Shown: positions 7,456 through 16,440, numbered from the stretch's first letter. The stretch is DNA of 33,074 nucleotides from Phycisphaerales bacterium (GCA_016793015.1 JAEUJD010000028.1:1-33074); one strand, 5' to 3'. The notes: generated by a model not told the origin, from the letters alone. Program-made: numbers and translations.

Positions 7456-9636
7456 GTGATCATCCTCTTTGGCGCGGCCATCTTCATTTCCGCTGTCCTG
7501 CTCTTCCTGGTCCAGCCGATCGCGGCCAAACTCGTGCTCCCCATTCTCGGCGGCACGCCCAATGTGTGGAACACGGCAATGGTCTTCTTTCAGACCATGC
7601 TGCTGCTGGGATACTTCTACTCGCACCTGGTCTCCCGCCGTCTGCGCCTGCCAATGCAGTTTGTCGTGCACGCCTGCGTCATGGGCTCGGTGCTGCTCGC
7701 ACTACCAATCGGGCTGCCTTCAGCGGCGTGGGCCGTGGGATCGGGCTTTTCGCCACCGGCCTGGCTGCTGATGACGCTCCTGCTCATCGCCGGATTGCCG
7801 TACTTCGCGGTTGCGACAACGGGGCCGCTGCTTCAGTCATGGTTCGGGGCGACGGACGATCCGCGCGCGAAGGACCCGTACTTTCTGTATGCCGCGAGCA
7901 ACGCGGGGAGCCTCGTCGGCCTTCTGTGCTTCCCGTTTCTGGTCGAGCCAAACTTCATCCTCTCAGGGCAATCCGAAGTCTGGACGGTGGGGTTTGCGAT
8001 TCTCGGTGCGCTGGTGCTCTGCTCCGGGCTGATGGCGCTGCGAAACCGCACCGAACACCACGAATCCGTTTCGGACGTTGTGCGCGAGCCGATCCGGTGG
8101 CGGCGCCGATCGCTTTGGATCGCGCTCGCCGCGGCACCGTCCAGCCTGTCACTGGGCACAACGACCACGATCACCATGGATGTCGCGGCGGTACCCCTCA
8201 TGTGGATCATGCCGCTCTCGGTGTACCTGCTCAGCTACATCCTCGCGTTCTCAAGCTGGTTCAGGGTCGGCGCGGTGGCCGCCGGGCGTGTTGCGATCGT
8301 CTCGGTCATTGCTGTGCTGGTGATCCATGCGTACGGAACAAAGTACCCGCTGACGTTCGTGATCGGCACGCACCTGGCAGCGCTCGGCGCGTGCGCCTAC
8401 GCGTGCCACCGCCGGCTCTATGAACTGAGACCATCCACATCGAGATTGACCGAGTTCTATCTCCTCGCGGCCATCGGCGGAGCGCTCGGCGGCGCGTTCA
8501 CAGCGCTCGTCGCGCCCCGCTACTTCACGTTCCTGATCGAGTACCCGATCGCGATGGGTGCGTGCATTCTTCTCGTCGCGCCGGCCGCCATGCACGGCCG
8601 ACACTGGTGGCAGAAGCAGCTGGCGTACGCAATCGGCGCGGTCGCCATCGTGGTGACGCTGGACGCGCTGCTCCCCCGGTTTTTCGGAACCGAGAGCCTG
8701 CCCGGTGCGCGTGCCGCGATGATCGCCGTCGTCTGCGCAATCGCGGCGATTGTGCTGCCCGGGGCCAATTACCGCATCGGGCTGATCGTGCCGGCCGTGT
8801 TCATTTTCTCGATCGTGCAGCAGCACCTGACGGGCACGATCGCGTACTCGGGGCGCTCGTTCTTCGGCACATACACAGTCCGGAGCGGGCGCGACACCAT
8901 CGGCCTGCGCCACGGCACAACTCTGCACGGCATGCAGTTTCGCGATCCGGCCAAGCGGAGGGTCGCGAGCAGCTACTACCACCAGAAGGGTCCGCTCGGC
9001 GACATCTTCGCCGAACTTCGCTCGCGCGGGCAACCGCTGCGTGTCGCGGCGGTCGGGCTTGGGGCGGGCACAGTGGCGGCGTACGCGGAGAAGGGCGACA
9101 CTTTCACCTTCATCGAGATCGATCCGCTGGTGAACAGCATCGCGCAAAGCGACGCCTTCACCTATATCAAAGACGCCCGCGAGCGCGGCGCGACGATCAA
9201 ATCCATCATCGCCGACGGGCGGCTGGCGATCGAAGCATCGAGTGACTCCTACGACCTCATCATCCTCGACGCGTTCAGCTCCGATTCGGTGCCGGTGCAC
9301 CTGCTCACGCTCGAAGCGGTCGCGATCTACAAATCCCATCTCCGCCCCGGCGGCATCGTCGCGTTCCATACATCAAACCGCTACTTCGACCTCGCCGTGA
9401 TGTGCGCCCAGGTCGCGCTCAAGAACGAGATGACCTTCGCCATCCGCTTCGATCTCATGAAGGACGAGAACGCAGAAGCGGAGCGCTCATCGTCCGACTG
9501 GATCGCGATCGCGAGCGACCCAAAGACGCTCCGCCCTCTGCTCGAACGGCCCGAGTGGTTCCAGCTCCGAATCGATCCGCACGGGCGGGTCTGGACCGAT
9601 TCCTATTCCAGTCTCTTCGATGTTCACTGGAAATAA
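7456..9636 (+). CDS. Multipass membrane protein fused to spermidine-synthase-like methyltransferase-fold domain
   Basis: A 726-residue protein starting at GTG 7456. Residues 1 to about 460 are a multi-helix membrane domain opening with FGAAIFISAVLLFLVQPIAA and including VLPILGGTPNVWNTAMVFFQ, typical of the 'fused MFS/spermidine synthase' family. Residues from about 520 form a Rossmann-like aminopropyltransferase/SAM-methyltransferase fold: VGLGAGTVAAYA (nucleotide-binding Gly loop, about 532), EIDP (acidic residue, about 554), IADGRLAIEA, and YDLIILDAFSSDSVPVHLLT, in which the catalytic Asp of SpeE-type enzymes is kept in a DAFSSD context. These fusions have not been shown to make spermidine, and the substrate is unknown. 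It precedes mqnA by 39 nt, but mqnA has its own promoter-like box. Confidence 0.82.
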   Translation: MIILFGAAIFISAVLLFLVQPIAAKLVLPILGGTPNVWNTAMVFFQTMLLLGYFYSHLVSRRLRLPMQFVVHACVMGSVLLALPIGLPSAAWAVGSGFSPPAWLLMTLLLIAGLPYFAVATTGPLLQSWFGATDDPRAKDPYFLYAASNAGSLVGLLCFPFLVEPNFILSGQSEVWTVGFAILGALVLCSGLMALRNRTEHHESVSDVVREPIRWRRRSLWIALAAAPSSLSLGTTTTITMDVAAVPLMWIMPLSVYLLSYILAFSSWFRVGAVAAGRVAIVSVIAVLVIHAYGTKYPLTFVIGTHLAALGACAYACHRRLYELRPSTSRLTEFYLLAAIGGALGGAFTALVAPRYFTFLIEYPIAMGACILLVAPAAMHGRHWWQKQLAYAIGAVAIVVTLDALLPRFFGTESLPGARAAMIAVVCAIAAIVLPGANYRIGLIVPAVFIFSIVQQHLTGTIAYSGRSFFGTYTVRSGRDTIGLRHGTTLHGMQFRDPAKRRVASSYYHQKGPLGDIFAELRSRGQPLRVAAVGLGAGTVAAYAEKGDTFTFIEIDPLVNSIAQSDAFTYIKDARERGATIKSIIADGRLAIEASSDSYDLIILDAFSSDSVPVHLLTLEAVAIYKSHLRPGGIVAFHTSNRYFDLAVMCAQVALKNEMTFAIRFDLMKDENAEAERSSSDWIAIASDPKTLRPLLERPEWFQLRIDPHGRVWTDSYSSLFDVHWK

Positions 9637-9663
9637 TCGCGCACCGTCACGTTCCGCCGGTGC

Positions 9664-9669
9664 AAGAAT
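9664..9669 (+). promoter_or_regulatory. Putative -10 box AAGAAT, leaderless start of mqnA
   Basis: AAGAAT (four matches to TATAAT) ends 6 nt before the ATG at 9676. No Shine-Dalgarno lies in the gap CCTGCG. It is one of a set of similarly spaced boxes in the window. Confidence 0.35.
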
Positions 9670-9675
9670 CCTGCG

Positions 9676-10506
9676 ATGGACCCGCTCCGCATCGGCATCG
9701 TCAAGTTCCTCAACACCGTCCCCCTCGTCGAAGGGCTTGACAAGATTTCGCGGCTCTCGCTCGTGCCCGCGCCGCCCTCGCGCCTCAGCGACATGCTGGT
9801 CGCCCAAACCGCTGATCTCGCGCTTGTCAGCATCATCGACGCGGCACTCGCCGCCTCGCCGCTCGCGATGCTCTCCTGCGGCATGATCGGCTGTGACGGA
9901 CCGACGCTCACGGTCCGCGTCTTTTCGTCCATCCCACTCGACCAGATCACAACCCTCCACGGCGATACCGACAGCCACACATCCATCGCTCTCGCCCGCA
10001 TTGTCCTTCTGCGGGCGTTCGACCGACGCGTCAAGATCGAACCATTTGACACTTCAGGTTCCCGCTCGCGCGAATCCGATTGGCCCGAAGCCCTGCTTCT
10101 CATCGGTGACAAGGTCATCACGTCCGGCCCGCCCCTCCATCGGTTTGCGTACCAACTGGATCTCGGCGAGGCGTGGAAGAAGCTGACGGGGCTTCCGTTT
10201 GTCTACGCGCTCTGGATGTGCCGGTCAGCAGATCTTGAGAATCCGGATTCATGCTCCGCAATCCGCCTCGCCGAATCGCTGCTCGACCGCCAGCTCCGTC
10301 ACAACCTCACACGACTCGATCGCATCATTCAGGACCGCGCCGCCGAGTTTCGATGGCCCCCGGACCTCGCGCGCCAGTACCTCGGTGATCTCCTCCGCTA
10401 TCAGGTGGGCGATAACGAGCGAATAGCTGTCGCCCGTTTCTTCGAAGAGGCCCTCTCCTGCGGCATCCTCACCCCGGAGCAAGTCGCCCGCGTGCGCTGG
10501 GCGTGA
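9676..10506 (+). CDS. mqnA: Chorismate dehydratase MqnA (futalosine route to menaquinone)
   Basis: A 276-residue member of the MqnA/MqnD periplasmic-binding-protein fold. The N-terminus RIGIVKFLNTVPLVEGL is the family signature (usually RIG.V.YLN..PL). Further matches are PSRLSDMLVAQTADLALVSI, the GPTLTVRVFSS strand, LLIGDKVI, and LGEAWKKLTGLPFVYALWM, which is typical of MqnA. The enzyme removes water from chorismate to give 3-[(1-carboxyvinyl)oxy]benzoate, the first committed step of the futalosine pathway. This implies menaquinone respiration without the MenF/D/H route. Length is normal. No other mqn gene is in the window, so the pathway must be scattered. An unrelated HTH protein follows 87 nt downstream. 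Confidence 0.85.
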   Translation: MDPLRIGIVKFLNTVPLVEGLDKISRLSLVPAPPSRLSDMLVAQTADLALVSIIDAALAASPLAMLSCGMIGCDGPTLTVRVFSSIPLDQITTLHGDTDSHTSIALARIVLLRAFDRRVKIEPFDTSGSRSRESDWPEALLLIGDKVITSGPPLHRFAYQLDLGEAWKKLTGLPFVYALWMCRSADLENPDSCSAIRLAESLLDRQLRHNLTRLDRIIQDRAAEFRWPPDLARQYLGDLLRYQVGDNERIAVARFFEEALSCGILTPEQVARVRWA

Positions 10507-10593
10507 CGGACCGGCCCACGCACCGACCGGTGCCCGCTCCATTCCCGCGGGGTGCGGCTTCGGGCTTCGAGAGCAGAACGCTGAGCCATTCCC

Positions 10594-12252
10594 ATGCCGA
10601 CCTGGCCGAAACTCAAGTTCCCGCTTCTCGCCGATCTGGCGGAGCAACTCCGATACGCGCCGAGGCCCGCGGTCGTGAAGGACATCCAGCGCACGATCGA
10701 AACGATCGAACTGCTCGATGCAAAGACCGAGTACCCCGCTGAGTGGGTCATATTCCGCATCACCGGGTATCGCTCGGAACAGGTGTCGGATGCGGTCGTG
10801 GGCGCGGCGCTCGGCCCGCAGCTCGCCCGACTGGTCGAGCTGCTCAGCGCGCAGTCGCGACTGACCGCCGACGATCTCAAGCCCCTCGGACCGGGTTTTG
10901 ATCAGCCAGCGCTGTTAAAACGCTGGAGTATCAGCCGCAAATCGCTCGAGCGCTATCGCGCCCGGGGCCTCGTTGCTGTGAGGCTGCTCTCGCCCGGAGG
11001 TAGAAGCTCGCTTTTCTTTCCACGCGCCACCACGGAATCATTCGAGTCCGCTCATGGGCACACGCTCAAGCGTGCCGCGGCATTCACCCGGATCGATCCC
11101 GCCGCGCGCGAATCGCTGCGCGCCCGCGCCGAGAAGCTCGGACGCAGGGCGTCCGTCCCGCGCGCCCGCCTTTCTGCTCATCTCGCCAAACGCACCGGGC
11201 GCTCTCGCTCGGCGATCCTGCGGGTGCTGCCCGCGCTCAAGCGGTCCGAGCGACGCCCGCGTCAATCGCCCAAGGCACGCCTTCTTCTTCTTTCAAAGTG
11301 GGAATCCGGGATGGGCCCTGGCGAACTCGCGCGGCAATCCCGCAAATCGCGCCCCGCCATCATCCAGTCGCTGAAACTCGCCCGTCAGGACCGCCTCGAG
11401 CGATGGGACCCGAGCACGCGCTATCCGCATGAATCGGCGTCGATCGTGGTGGCCTCCCTGGCCGAGATCGAAGCCCGCTTTCCCCGCAGCGCATCCGTGT
11501 GGCATCCCCCGGCCGAACCCGATCTCGACTCTCTGCTCGATGCGATGCGCTTACGCGATATCGCCGATCGCGAACACGAACACGAACTCGTCCTTGCGCA
11601 CCACACCTGCATGCAGATCGCGGATTTGCGCCGACCATTCTCGGCCGACCGTCTTGATCTTGCAGAAACCGCCCTGCGCTGGGCCGCCAAGCTCCGCGCC
11701 GCGATCATTCGGCCGCATCGGATCGTCATAGTCGAATCACTCGGCGCGCTTGTCGGTGCGGGCAACGACGATGGCGTCGACCTGCTTCGCGTCGATCCGG
11801 CACTGCTCCTCTCGGCACTGTTTCACGGCGTGCACGGTGCGGCGCTCGCCATCGAAGGCTTCACGCCCGGGAGCTCTCGGCGCGCAATCGCGGGCGGCCT
11901 TGCCGGCCCGATCTCGCTCGCCGTCGGCCGTGCTCTCTCAAACTGGACAAAGTCGAATGAACGCGAGTTGCAGGCGCTCCGGGCTCGCCCCTCCGTCCGC
12001 GCTGCCCGCTCGCTTGGCGCGATCCCGGACTGGACCGAACAGGCTTCCGGTTGGCAGAACACCCTTGCCCCCGCCCGCTTGCGGGTGCAGCGTTCCGATC
12101 TCGAGGCCAACTCCGCGCGTGTACTCGGCCTGCGATACGGCTGGCAATCCACCCGTCCGCACACCGTCGCCGAGATTTCCCAAAAGCTCGGCCTCCCGCG
12201 CATCCGTGCCGCGGCGATGATGCAGGCCATACTTCGCGGCACGCCAGCCTGA
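10594..12252 (+). CDS. Sigma-70-like multi-helix-turn-helix DNA-binding protein
   Basis: A 552-residue, Arg-rich, probably cytosolic protein. Residues 107-150 (LLKRWSISRKSLERYRARGL plus a Gly-rich wing) look like a MerR/excisionase-type winged helix. Two further HTH-like segments lie at about 187-213 (RARLSAHLAKRTGRSRSAIL) and 238-262 (GPGELARQSRKSRPAIIQSL). Residues 502-548 read like sigma-70 region 4: ARVLGLRYGW, then PHTVAEISQKLGLPRIRAAA, matching the usual LR.R.G...HTLEEIG...GVTRERIRQ. A convincing region 2 is absent: the stretch around 325-370 is at best a remnant, and a clear -10-binding helix is not visible. It may be a planctomycete-type divergent sigma factor or a regulator derived from one. 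It converges with dinB, with 11 bp between the stops. Confidence 0.55.
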   Translation: MPTWPKLKFPLLADLAEQLRYAPRPAVVKDIQRTIETIELLDAKTEYPAEWVIFRITGYRSEQVSDAVVGAALGPQLARLVELLSAQSRLTADDLKPLGPGFDQPALLKRWSISRKSLERYRARGLVAVRLLSPGGRSSLFFPRATTESFESAHGHTLKRAAAFTRIDPAARESLRARAEKLGRRASVPRARLSAHLAKRTGRSRSAILRVLPALKRSERRPRQSPKARLLLLSKWESGMGPGELARQSRKSRPAIIQSLKLARQDRLERWDPSTRYPHESASIVVASLAEIEARFPRSASVWHPPAEPDLDSLLDAMRLRDIADREHEHELVLAHHTCMQIADLRRPFSADRLDLAETALRWAAKLRAAIIRPHRIVIVESLGALVGAGNDDGVDLLRVDPALLLSALFHGVHGAALAIEGFTPGSSRRAIAGGLAGPISLAVGRALSNWTKSNERELQALRARPSVRAARSLGAIPDWTEQASGWQNTLAPARLRVQRSDLEANSARVLGLRYGWQSTRPHTVAEISQKLGLPRIRAAAMMQAILRGTPA

Positions 12253-12263
12253 AAGCCCCCGTC

Positions 12264-13484
12264 TCAATCGTCGCGGAGACTGCCTCCCCGCTTGATCGAC
12301 CCGCGCCCGAACTTCTCGATGATCGCATCGGTGGCCTTGTCGACTTTCTTCTGCTTGCCCGATGAGCGAGTCTCGATATCCCGCGCCGGAACCGAGGCGA
12401 ACAGATCGAGCTGTTCTTCGCCCGAAAGCCCGTGCAGACTGACACCCATGAGGCGCAGCGCGCCGCGCCTTTCATTCAGCCACTTCGCCAGAAGGTCCGA
12501 CGCGACGGCCCAGATGGCTTTCGTCGAATCGGTCGGGGCACCAAGCGTGGCGCTCCGGGTGAATGTGCTGAAATCACCGAGCCGGAGCTTGAGCGTCACG
12601 CCGCGGCACGTGAGTCCGTCCTCGCGGAGACTCCGAGCCACCTCTTCGGTGAAACCCAGCAGCACGGTGCGGAGTTCGTCCGGATCGGCGATGTTGTCGA
12701 AGAAGGTGCGTTCCTTGCCGATGCTTTTCTGCTCGCGCTCAAGACGCACAGGCCGATGGTCTTCTCCACGCGAGAGCCGCAGCCATTCGCGTGCCTGCTC
12801 GCCGAATCGGCTGACAAGGCGTTCTTCGCCGAAGGCACGCAGATCGGCGATGGTTTTGATTTCGATCTGGCGGAGACGATCCTGCGTCTTGGGGCCGAGG
12901 CCGTAGATCACGCCGACGGGCATGAAGGCCAGTTCTGTTTCGGCGGCGCGCGGATCGAGGATCTTGAGCCCGTCGGGCTTGGAGAGATCGCTGGAGAGCT
13001 TCGCGAGAAACTTGTTGCCGCTGATTCCCACGCTGGCGGGGAGATCGACGGCTTCGCGGATTCTCTGCTTGATCGCGCGGCCGATTCTCTCGAGCACGGA
13101 GAGGCCCGAAATCCCCCACTGCTTTTCATAGATGTGCAGAGCGCCGGTCATTTCCATGAAGGCTTCGTCGACCGAGATCGGTTGCACATCGGGTGTGAAC
13201 GAGCGGAGCACTTCGAAGACGGCTTTGGAAGCGGCGCTGTACTTGCCGTAGTTTCCTTTTACGACGATCGCGGTCGGACAAAGGCGAAGAGCCTGGGCCA
13301 TCGGCATCGCGCTGCGGCAGCCGAACTTTCGCGATTCGTAGCTGGCGGCGGCGACGACGCCCCTGCGGCTCGAACCGCCGACGAGAACGGGCTTGCCCCG
13401 GAGCGCCGGTTTGTCACGCTGTTCGACGGACGCGAAAAAAGCGTCCATGTCGACGTGCATGATGATGCGGCCGGGCCAAGGCAT
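12264..13484 (-). CDS. dinB: DNA polymerase IV (Y-family translesion polymerase)
   Basis: A 406-residue Y-family polymerase that bypasses damaged bases with low fidelity. The metal-binding catalytic residues are present: HVDMDAFFASVE (Asp12, with Phe17 at the steric-gate position) and ISVDEAFMEM (Asp106-Glu107). Also visible are the palm/finger motif VVAAASYESRKFGCRSAMPM, PASVGISGNKFLAKLSSDLS, and the thumb helix-hairpin-helix region (VIYGLGPKTQDRLRQI). QLDLF at 358-362 is a textbook sliding-clamp-binding pentapeptide. About 44 basic residues follow it, ending with RGSIKRGGSLRDD. The start could also be Met9, just before HVDMD. The upstream minus-strand sequence AAAGAT-CCGAG-ATG may be a -10 box, and a GGAG lies further upstream. 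I see no clear LexA box. Confidence 0.93.
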   Translation of the reverse strand: MPWPGRIIMHVDMDAFFASVEQRDKPALRGKPVLVGGSSRRGVVAAASYESRKFGCRSAMPMAQALRLCPTAIVVKGNYGKYSAASKAVFEVLRSFTPDVQPISVDEAFMEMTGALHIYEKQWGISGLSVLERIGRAIKQRIREAVDLPASVGISGNKFLAKLSSDLSKPDGLKILDPRAAETELAFMPVGVIYGLGPKTQDRLRQIEIKTIADLRAFGEERLVSRFGEQAREWLRLSRGEDHRPVRLEREQKSIGKERTFFDNIADPDELRTVLLGFTEEVARSLREDGLTCRGVTLKLRLGDFSTFTRSATLGAPTDSTKAIWAVASDLLAKWLNERRGALRLMGVSLHGLSGEEQLDLFASVPARDIETRSSGKQKKVDKATDAIIEKFGRGSIKRGGSLRDD

Positions 13485-13501
13485 CTCGGATCTTTGTCTC
13501 C

Positions 13502-13532
13502 AAAAAAAAAAGCCCGAGGTTTGCTCGGGCTT
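13502..13532 (-). terminator. Intrinsic terminator of gmd
   Basis: Read on the minus strand: a perfect 9-bp stem AAGCCCGAG/CTCGGGCTT with a 5-nt loop, followed by an uninterrupted T run (A 13502-13510 on the plus strand). It lies 24 nt after the gmd stop and 18 nt before dinB, so it separates the two genes. This is the best terminator in the window. Confidence 0.92.
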
Positions 13533-13555
13533 GAGGGATCGGACGCTGGGATGAC

Positions 13556-14614
13556 TTACTGATCGTGCCCGGCGAACTCCGGCATCTCGTGGCCGGCATC
13601 GCGGAGGGTCTTCTCGCGCTTGGCGAGTTCAAGATCGGTATCGACCATCATCGCCGCAAGCTGCTCGACCGTGGTGGTCGGCACCCAGCCGAGCTTCTGC
13701 TTGGCTTTGGTCGGATCGCCCAGGAGCAGATCGACCTCGGCGGGACGCAGGTAACGCGGGTCGAAGGCGACGAAATCCTTGAAATCAAGCCCGGCGTGGC
13801 TGAATGCCAATTCGCAGAACTCTTTCACGCTGATCGTCTTGCCGGTCGCGATGACGTAATCGTCGGGCTTCTCCTGCTGGAGCATCATCCACATCATCTT
13901 GACGTAATCGCCGGCGAAGCCCCAGTCGCGCTTGCTGTCGATGTTGCCCAGGAAGATCTTGTCCTGGAGGCCGAGCTTGATGCGGCCGACGGCGCGGGTG
14001 ATCTTGCGGGTCACAAAGGTTTCGCCACGGCGGGGTGATTCATGGTTAAAGAGGATGCCGCAGGAAGCGTGCAATCCGTACGACTCTCGATAGTTCACCG
14101 TCGCCCAGTGCGCCATCATCTTCGCGCACGCATAGGGCGAGCGGGGGTAGAAGGGCGTGGTTTCTTTCTGCGGGGTCTCGACGACCTTGCCGTACTGCTC
14201 GGACGAGCTGGCCTGGTAGTAACGCACCTGCTGGCCGCTCTCCTGCTGGAAGTCGCGGACGGCTTCGAGCAGCTTGAGCGCACCCATCGCGACCGTCTCG
14301 GCCGTGTAGATGGGCATGTCGAACGAGACGCGCACGTGCGACTGGGCGCCGAGGTTATAAACCTCGTGCGGACGCACTTCGCGCATCAGCTTGCTGAGGT
14401 TGTTGGCATCACAAAGGTCGCCGTAGTGGAGCTTGAGCTTGCCGTTCTTGGCGTGCGGATCCTGGTAGATGCCGTCGATGCGGCCGGTGTTGAACGAAGA
14501 CGAGCGGCGGATGATGCCGTGGACTTCGTAGCCCTTCCCGAGCAAAAACTCGGCAAGGTACGAACCGTCCTGACCGGTGATGCCGGTGACCAGAGCGCGA
14601 CGCGGGGTGGCCAT
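13556..14614 (-). CDS. gmd: GDP-mannose 4,6-dehydratase
   Basis: A 352-residue extended short-chain dehydrogenase that converts GDP-mannose to GDP-4-keto-6-deoxymannose, the precursor of GDP-fucose, GDP-rhamnose and related sugars for surface polysaccharides. Visible signatures are the NADP-binding loop [15 protein letters not shown] (11-25), [12 protein letters not shown] (32-43), HYGDLCD (63-69), [13 protein letters not shown] (86-98), the catalytic SSSEQYG region (136-142) and the Tyr161-Lys165 pair in [21 protein letters not shown] and [11 protein letters not shown] are specific to Gmd. Length is standard. A strong GAGGAG ribosome site (14624-14629) sits 9 nt before ATG. No epimerase/reductase partner (fcl or rmd) is adjacent, so the final sugar is unknown. 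Confidence 0.95.
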   Translation of the reverse strand: MATPRRALVTGITGQDGSYLAEFLLGKGYEVHGIIRRSSSFNTGRIDGIYQDPHAKNGKLKLHYGDLCDANNLSKLMREVRPHEVYNLGAQSHVRVSFDMPIYTAETVAMGALKLLEAVRDFQQESGQQVRYYQASSSEQYGKVVETPQKETTPFYPRSPYACAKMMAHWATVNYRESYGLHASCGILFNHESPRRGETFVTRKITRAVGRIKLGLQDKIFLGNIDSKRDWGFAGDYVKMMWMMLQQEKPDDYVIATGKTISVKEFCELAFSHAGLDFKDFVAFDPRYLRPAEVDLLLGDPTKAKQKLGWVPTTTVEQLAAMMVDTDLELAKREKTLRDAGHEMPEFAGHDQ

Positions 14615-14920
14615 ACTGCGAATCTCCTCAACTTCCCGAGCGACGGGCGATGTGCCTGCCGCGAGTTCAAACCTGTCTGCCTGTCGGGCCGAGTCCTACG
14701 ACGGCACAGCGCCCGAGGTTTGGTCGGAACGCCGAAAACCGATCCGCGGCCAATCCACGGATCCAACGGCCCCTCTCCCAACAGGGTCCACGTCCTTATC
14801 GACCGAAAACCCGCCTTCCTTGGGCCGGCCCGCGGCCAACGTCGATCCATTTACGAATCGGCGGCTCCGAAGGGGGAAATGCTAGGCGGAACCCCCCTTG
14901 CGGTCTGTGAAACCAAGGCC
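14615..14920. other. 306-nt gap between pyrE and gmd
   Basis: No coding frame here has recognisable content. It must hold the gmd promoter (minus strand) and the GAGGAG ribosome site at 14624-14629. AAGGGGG (14870-14876) pairs with CCCCCTT (14893-14899) across a 16-nt loop just below the pyrE stop, but there is no T tract, so it is only a weak terminator candidate. I found no convincing -35/-10 pair. Confidence 0.5.
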
Positions 14921-15466
14921 CTAGGGCTGGACGCCCAGTTCGTGTAACGTGAAAAGCGACTCGAACAAAAGCCCGGCTTTCTCCACGTTTTCGCGGGCCC
15001 CTTCGAGCCGATCGATCGTCGCGATAACCGCAATGACCTTCGCCCCAGCCTCCCGGAGGACTTCCACGGCTTCGAGAGCCTGGCCCCCCGTGGTCGCCAC
15101 ATCCTCGAGGAGGACCACAACGTCGCCCTTCTCGATCGCGCCTTCCAGTTGCTTGGATGTGCCGTAGTCCTTTTTCTTGTTGCGGACGAAGATCACAGGC
15201 AAGCCTGTGGCGAGGCTCGCGGCCGTCACGAGCGGGATGCCCCCGAGTTCGGCCCCGGCGATGCGATCGATGTTCAGGTCGAGCCTTGTCTCCATCGAGT
15301 CCAGCCGCTCGGCAAACAACGGAGCGAGCTGGCCCAGCAACTCCGGCCGGGTCGAGAACAGGTACTTATCCAGGTAGTACGAGCTCGTCTTCCCCGAGCG
15401 CAGGGTAAACGTGCCCCGCAAGAGCGCGACCTGAGCGATCTCCTTTGCCAGCGCTTCTTTCGACAT
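14921..15466 (-). CDS. pyrE: Orotate phosphoribosyltransferase
   Basis: A 181-residue type I phosphoribosyltransferase that joins orotate to PRPP to give orotidine-5'-phosphate in pyrimidine synthesis. The N-terminus has GTFTLRSGKTSSYYLDKYLF (18-37), the orotate-binding segment of PyrE. Residues 68-80 (RIAGAELGGIPLV) and 91-102 (VIFVRNKKKDYG, flexible loop) follow, and the PRPP loop is VVVLLEDVATTGGQ (116-129). Length is somewhat shorter than enterobacterial PyrE (213) and close to archaeal and planctomycete forms. A TACTCT box lies 6 nt before ATG on the minus strand. The gene is divergent from a secreted-protein gene, with only 56 nt between the starts. Confidence 0.93.
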   Translation of the reverse strand: MSKEALAKEIAQVALLRGTFTLRSGKTSSYYLDKYLFSTRPELLGQLAPLFAERLDSMETRLDLNIDRIAGAELGGIPLVTAASLATGLPVIFVRNKKKDYGTSKQLEGAIEKGDVVVLLEDVATTGGQALEAVEVLREAGAKVIAVIATIDRLEGARENVEKAGLLFESLFTLHELGVQP

Positions 15467-15472
15467 GGGCCA

Positions 15473-15478
15473 AGAGTA
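15473..15478 (-). promoter_or_regulatory. Putative -10 box TACTCT, leaderless start of pyrE
   Basis: On the minus strand TACTCT is followed by TGGCCC and then the pyrE ATG (15466). The 6-nt gap leaves no room for a 5' leader. It faces the opposite promoter at 15488-15516 in a 56-nt divergent region. Confidence 0.4.
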
Positions 15479-15487
15479 GCGTCGCCC

Positions 15488-15516
15488 TTTGGATCGTCCG
15501 GCGGCGCGGGTAGACT
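15488..15516 (+). promoter_or_regulatory. Putative promoter TTTGGA-17-TAGACT, leaderless start of the 15523 gene
   Basis: TTTGGA (15488-15493) and TAGACT (15511-15516) are separated by 17 nt. The predicted transcription start, about 7 nt past the -10, coincides with the GTG start codon at 15523. Of the leaderless-type boxes in this window, this one has the best-placed -35. Confidence 0.4.
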
Positions 15517-15522
15517 CTTGCG

Positions 15523-16440
15523 GTGGCGCATCGCCTTGTCATCACCGCTTTGTTGATCGCCGCGTGTGCTGGCGCGATGGCCGCCGAGCCAGAAATTGAA
15601 GAGACCTCGACGCCCCTGACCCCTGCGGAAACCGAGCCAGATCCGTGGCTGGGCGATGACGAACCGCTGCTGGCCGGCCCCCGATTGGCCGACGGACCGG
15701 AAGATCGCACGCTGGTCCGCTTTGAGTTCAACGGTAACCTCCGCCGGCTCGACCGCACGCCGGAAGAGGCGGCGCTCGATGCCCTCAATCTGCCGGGCGA
15801 GGCCCGCGATCAGGCGGATGAAATTCTGCAGATTCGCCGGACGGCTCTCGATGAGTTTGTTCGGAGCGATCTCGACATTCTGCTCGCCGTGCAAAGCGCC
15901 CGCCAGGCGGGCAACAAGCCCCAAGCCCCGGTTCTCGTCGAGGCCGTGGCAACCCGCGTCGAAGGGATCAACGGCCCGATTCCCCTCCGGCAGGCCGTGG
16001 CACGGACGCTGCCCGAATCCGAACGTCGCGAGTTCCATCGGATGATCGATGAATACTGGCGCGCACTCGTGCTGGACGAGGCCCAGCAGGCGCAGGCCCG
16101 CAAAGAAAAGATGACGCTCGCGCAGGCCCGCACGCGCGTCTGGTTGAACGCCACCGGCACCGAAGTGCGGCGGGCATTTGAACGCCAATACAAACCGCGC
16201 GAGAACGTGCTGACCGAGCTGGCACAGCGGCTGAGCCTGAGCGCCGATCAGGAAGCCAAAGTGGGGGTACCGATTCGGGAATTGGCCGATCGAACAAAAT
16301 CCAAGCCAAATGCACGCGAGGTTTACGACCTGACCCACAGGGTGCTCCCGCAATTGGATCCGGCCCAGCGTCGGATTTGGTCGTGGATTTTGCTCGGTGT
16401 TTCGCCCGTATCCGTGGACATGATGCCCGATGCGGGTTGA
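15523..16440 (+). CDS. Secreted protein of unknown function, paralogue A
   Basis: A 305-residue protein starting at GTG with a signal peptide (MAHRLVITALLIAACAGAMA, cut near residue 20), then an acidic Pro-rich linker to about residue 60. The rest looks alpha-helical and charged. No known domain is recognised. Its segment LRRLDRTPEEAALDAL (73-88), the helix IRRTALDEFV (104-113) and FHRMIDEYWRALVLDE (171-186) line up with IKLDRPLQWAAIERN, IEQRRAKVEAIV and QHQIIVDDYRRLMLDD in the next gene, so the two appear to be diverged tandem copies. It is probably periplasmic. Confidence 0.65.
   Translation: MAHRLVITALLIAACAGAMAAEPEIEETSTPLTPAETEPDPWLGDDEPLLAGPRLADGPEDRTLVRFEFNGNLRRLDRTPEEAALDALNLPGEARDQADEILQIRRTALDEFVRSDLDILLAVQSARQAGNKPQAPVLVEAVATRVEGINGPIPLRQAVARTLPESERREFHRMIDEYWRALVLDEAQQAQARKEKMTLAQARTRVWLNATGTEVRRAFERQYKPRENVLTELAQRLSLSADQEAKVGVPIRELADRTKSKPNAREVYDLTHRVLPQLDPAQRRIWSWILLGVSPVSVDMMPDAG

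Noticed and set aside
14870..14899. AAGGGGG/CCCCCTT hairpin as pyrE terminator
   Set aside because: The loop is 16 nt and no T tract follows on the minus strand; recorded only as a weak candidate in the gap description.
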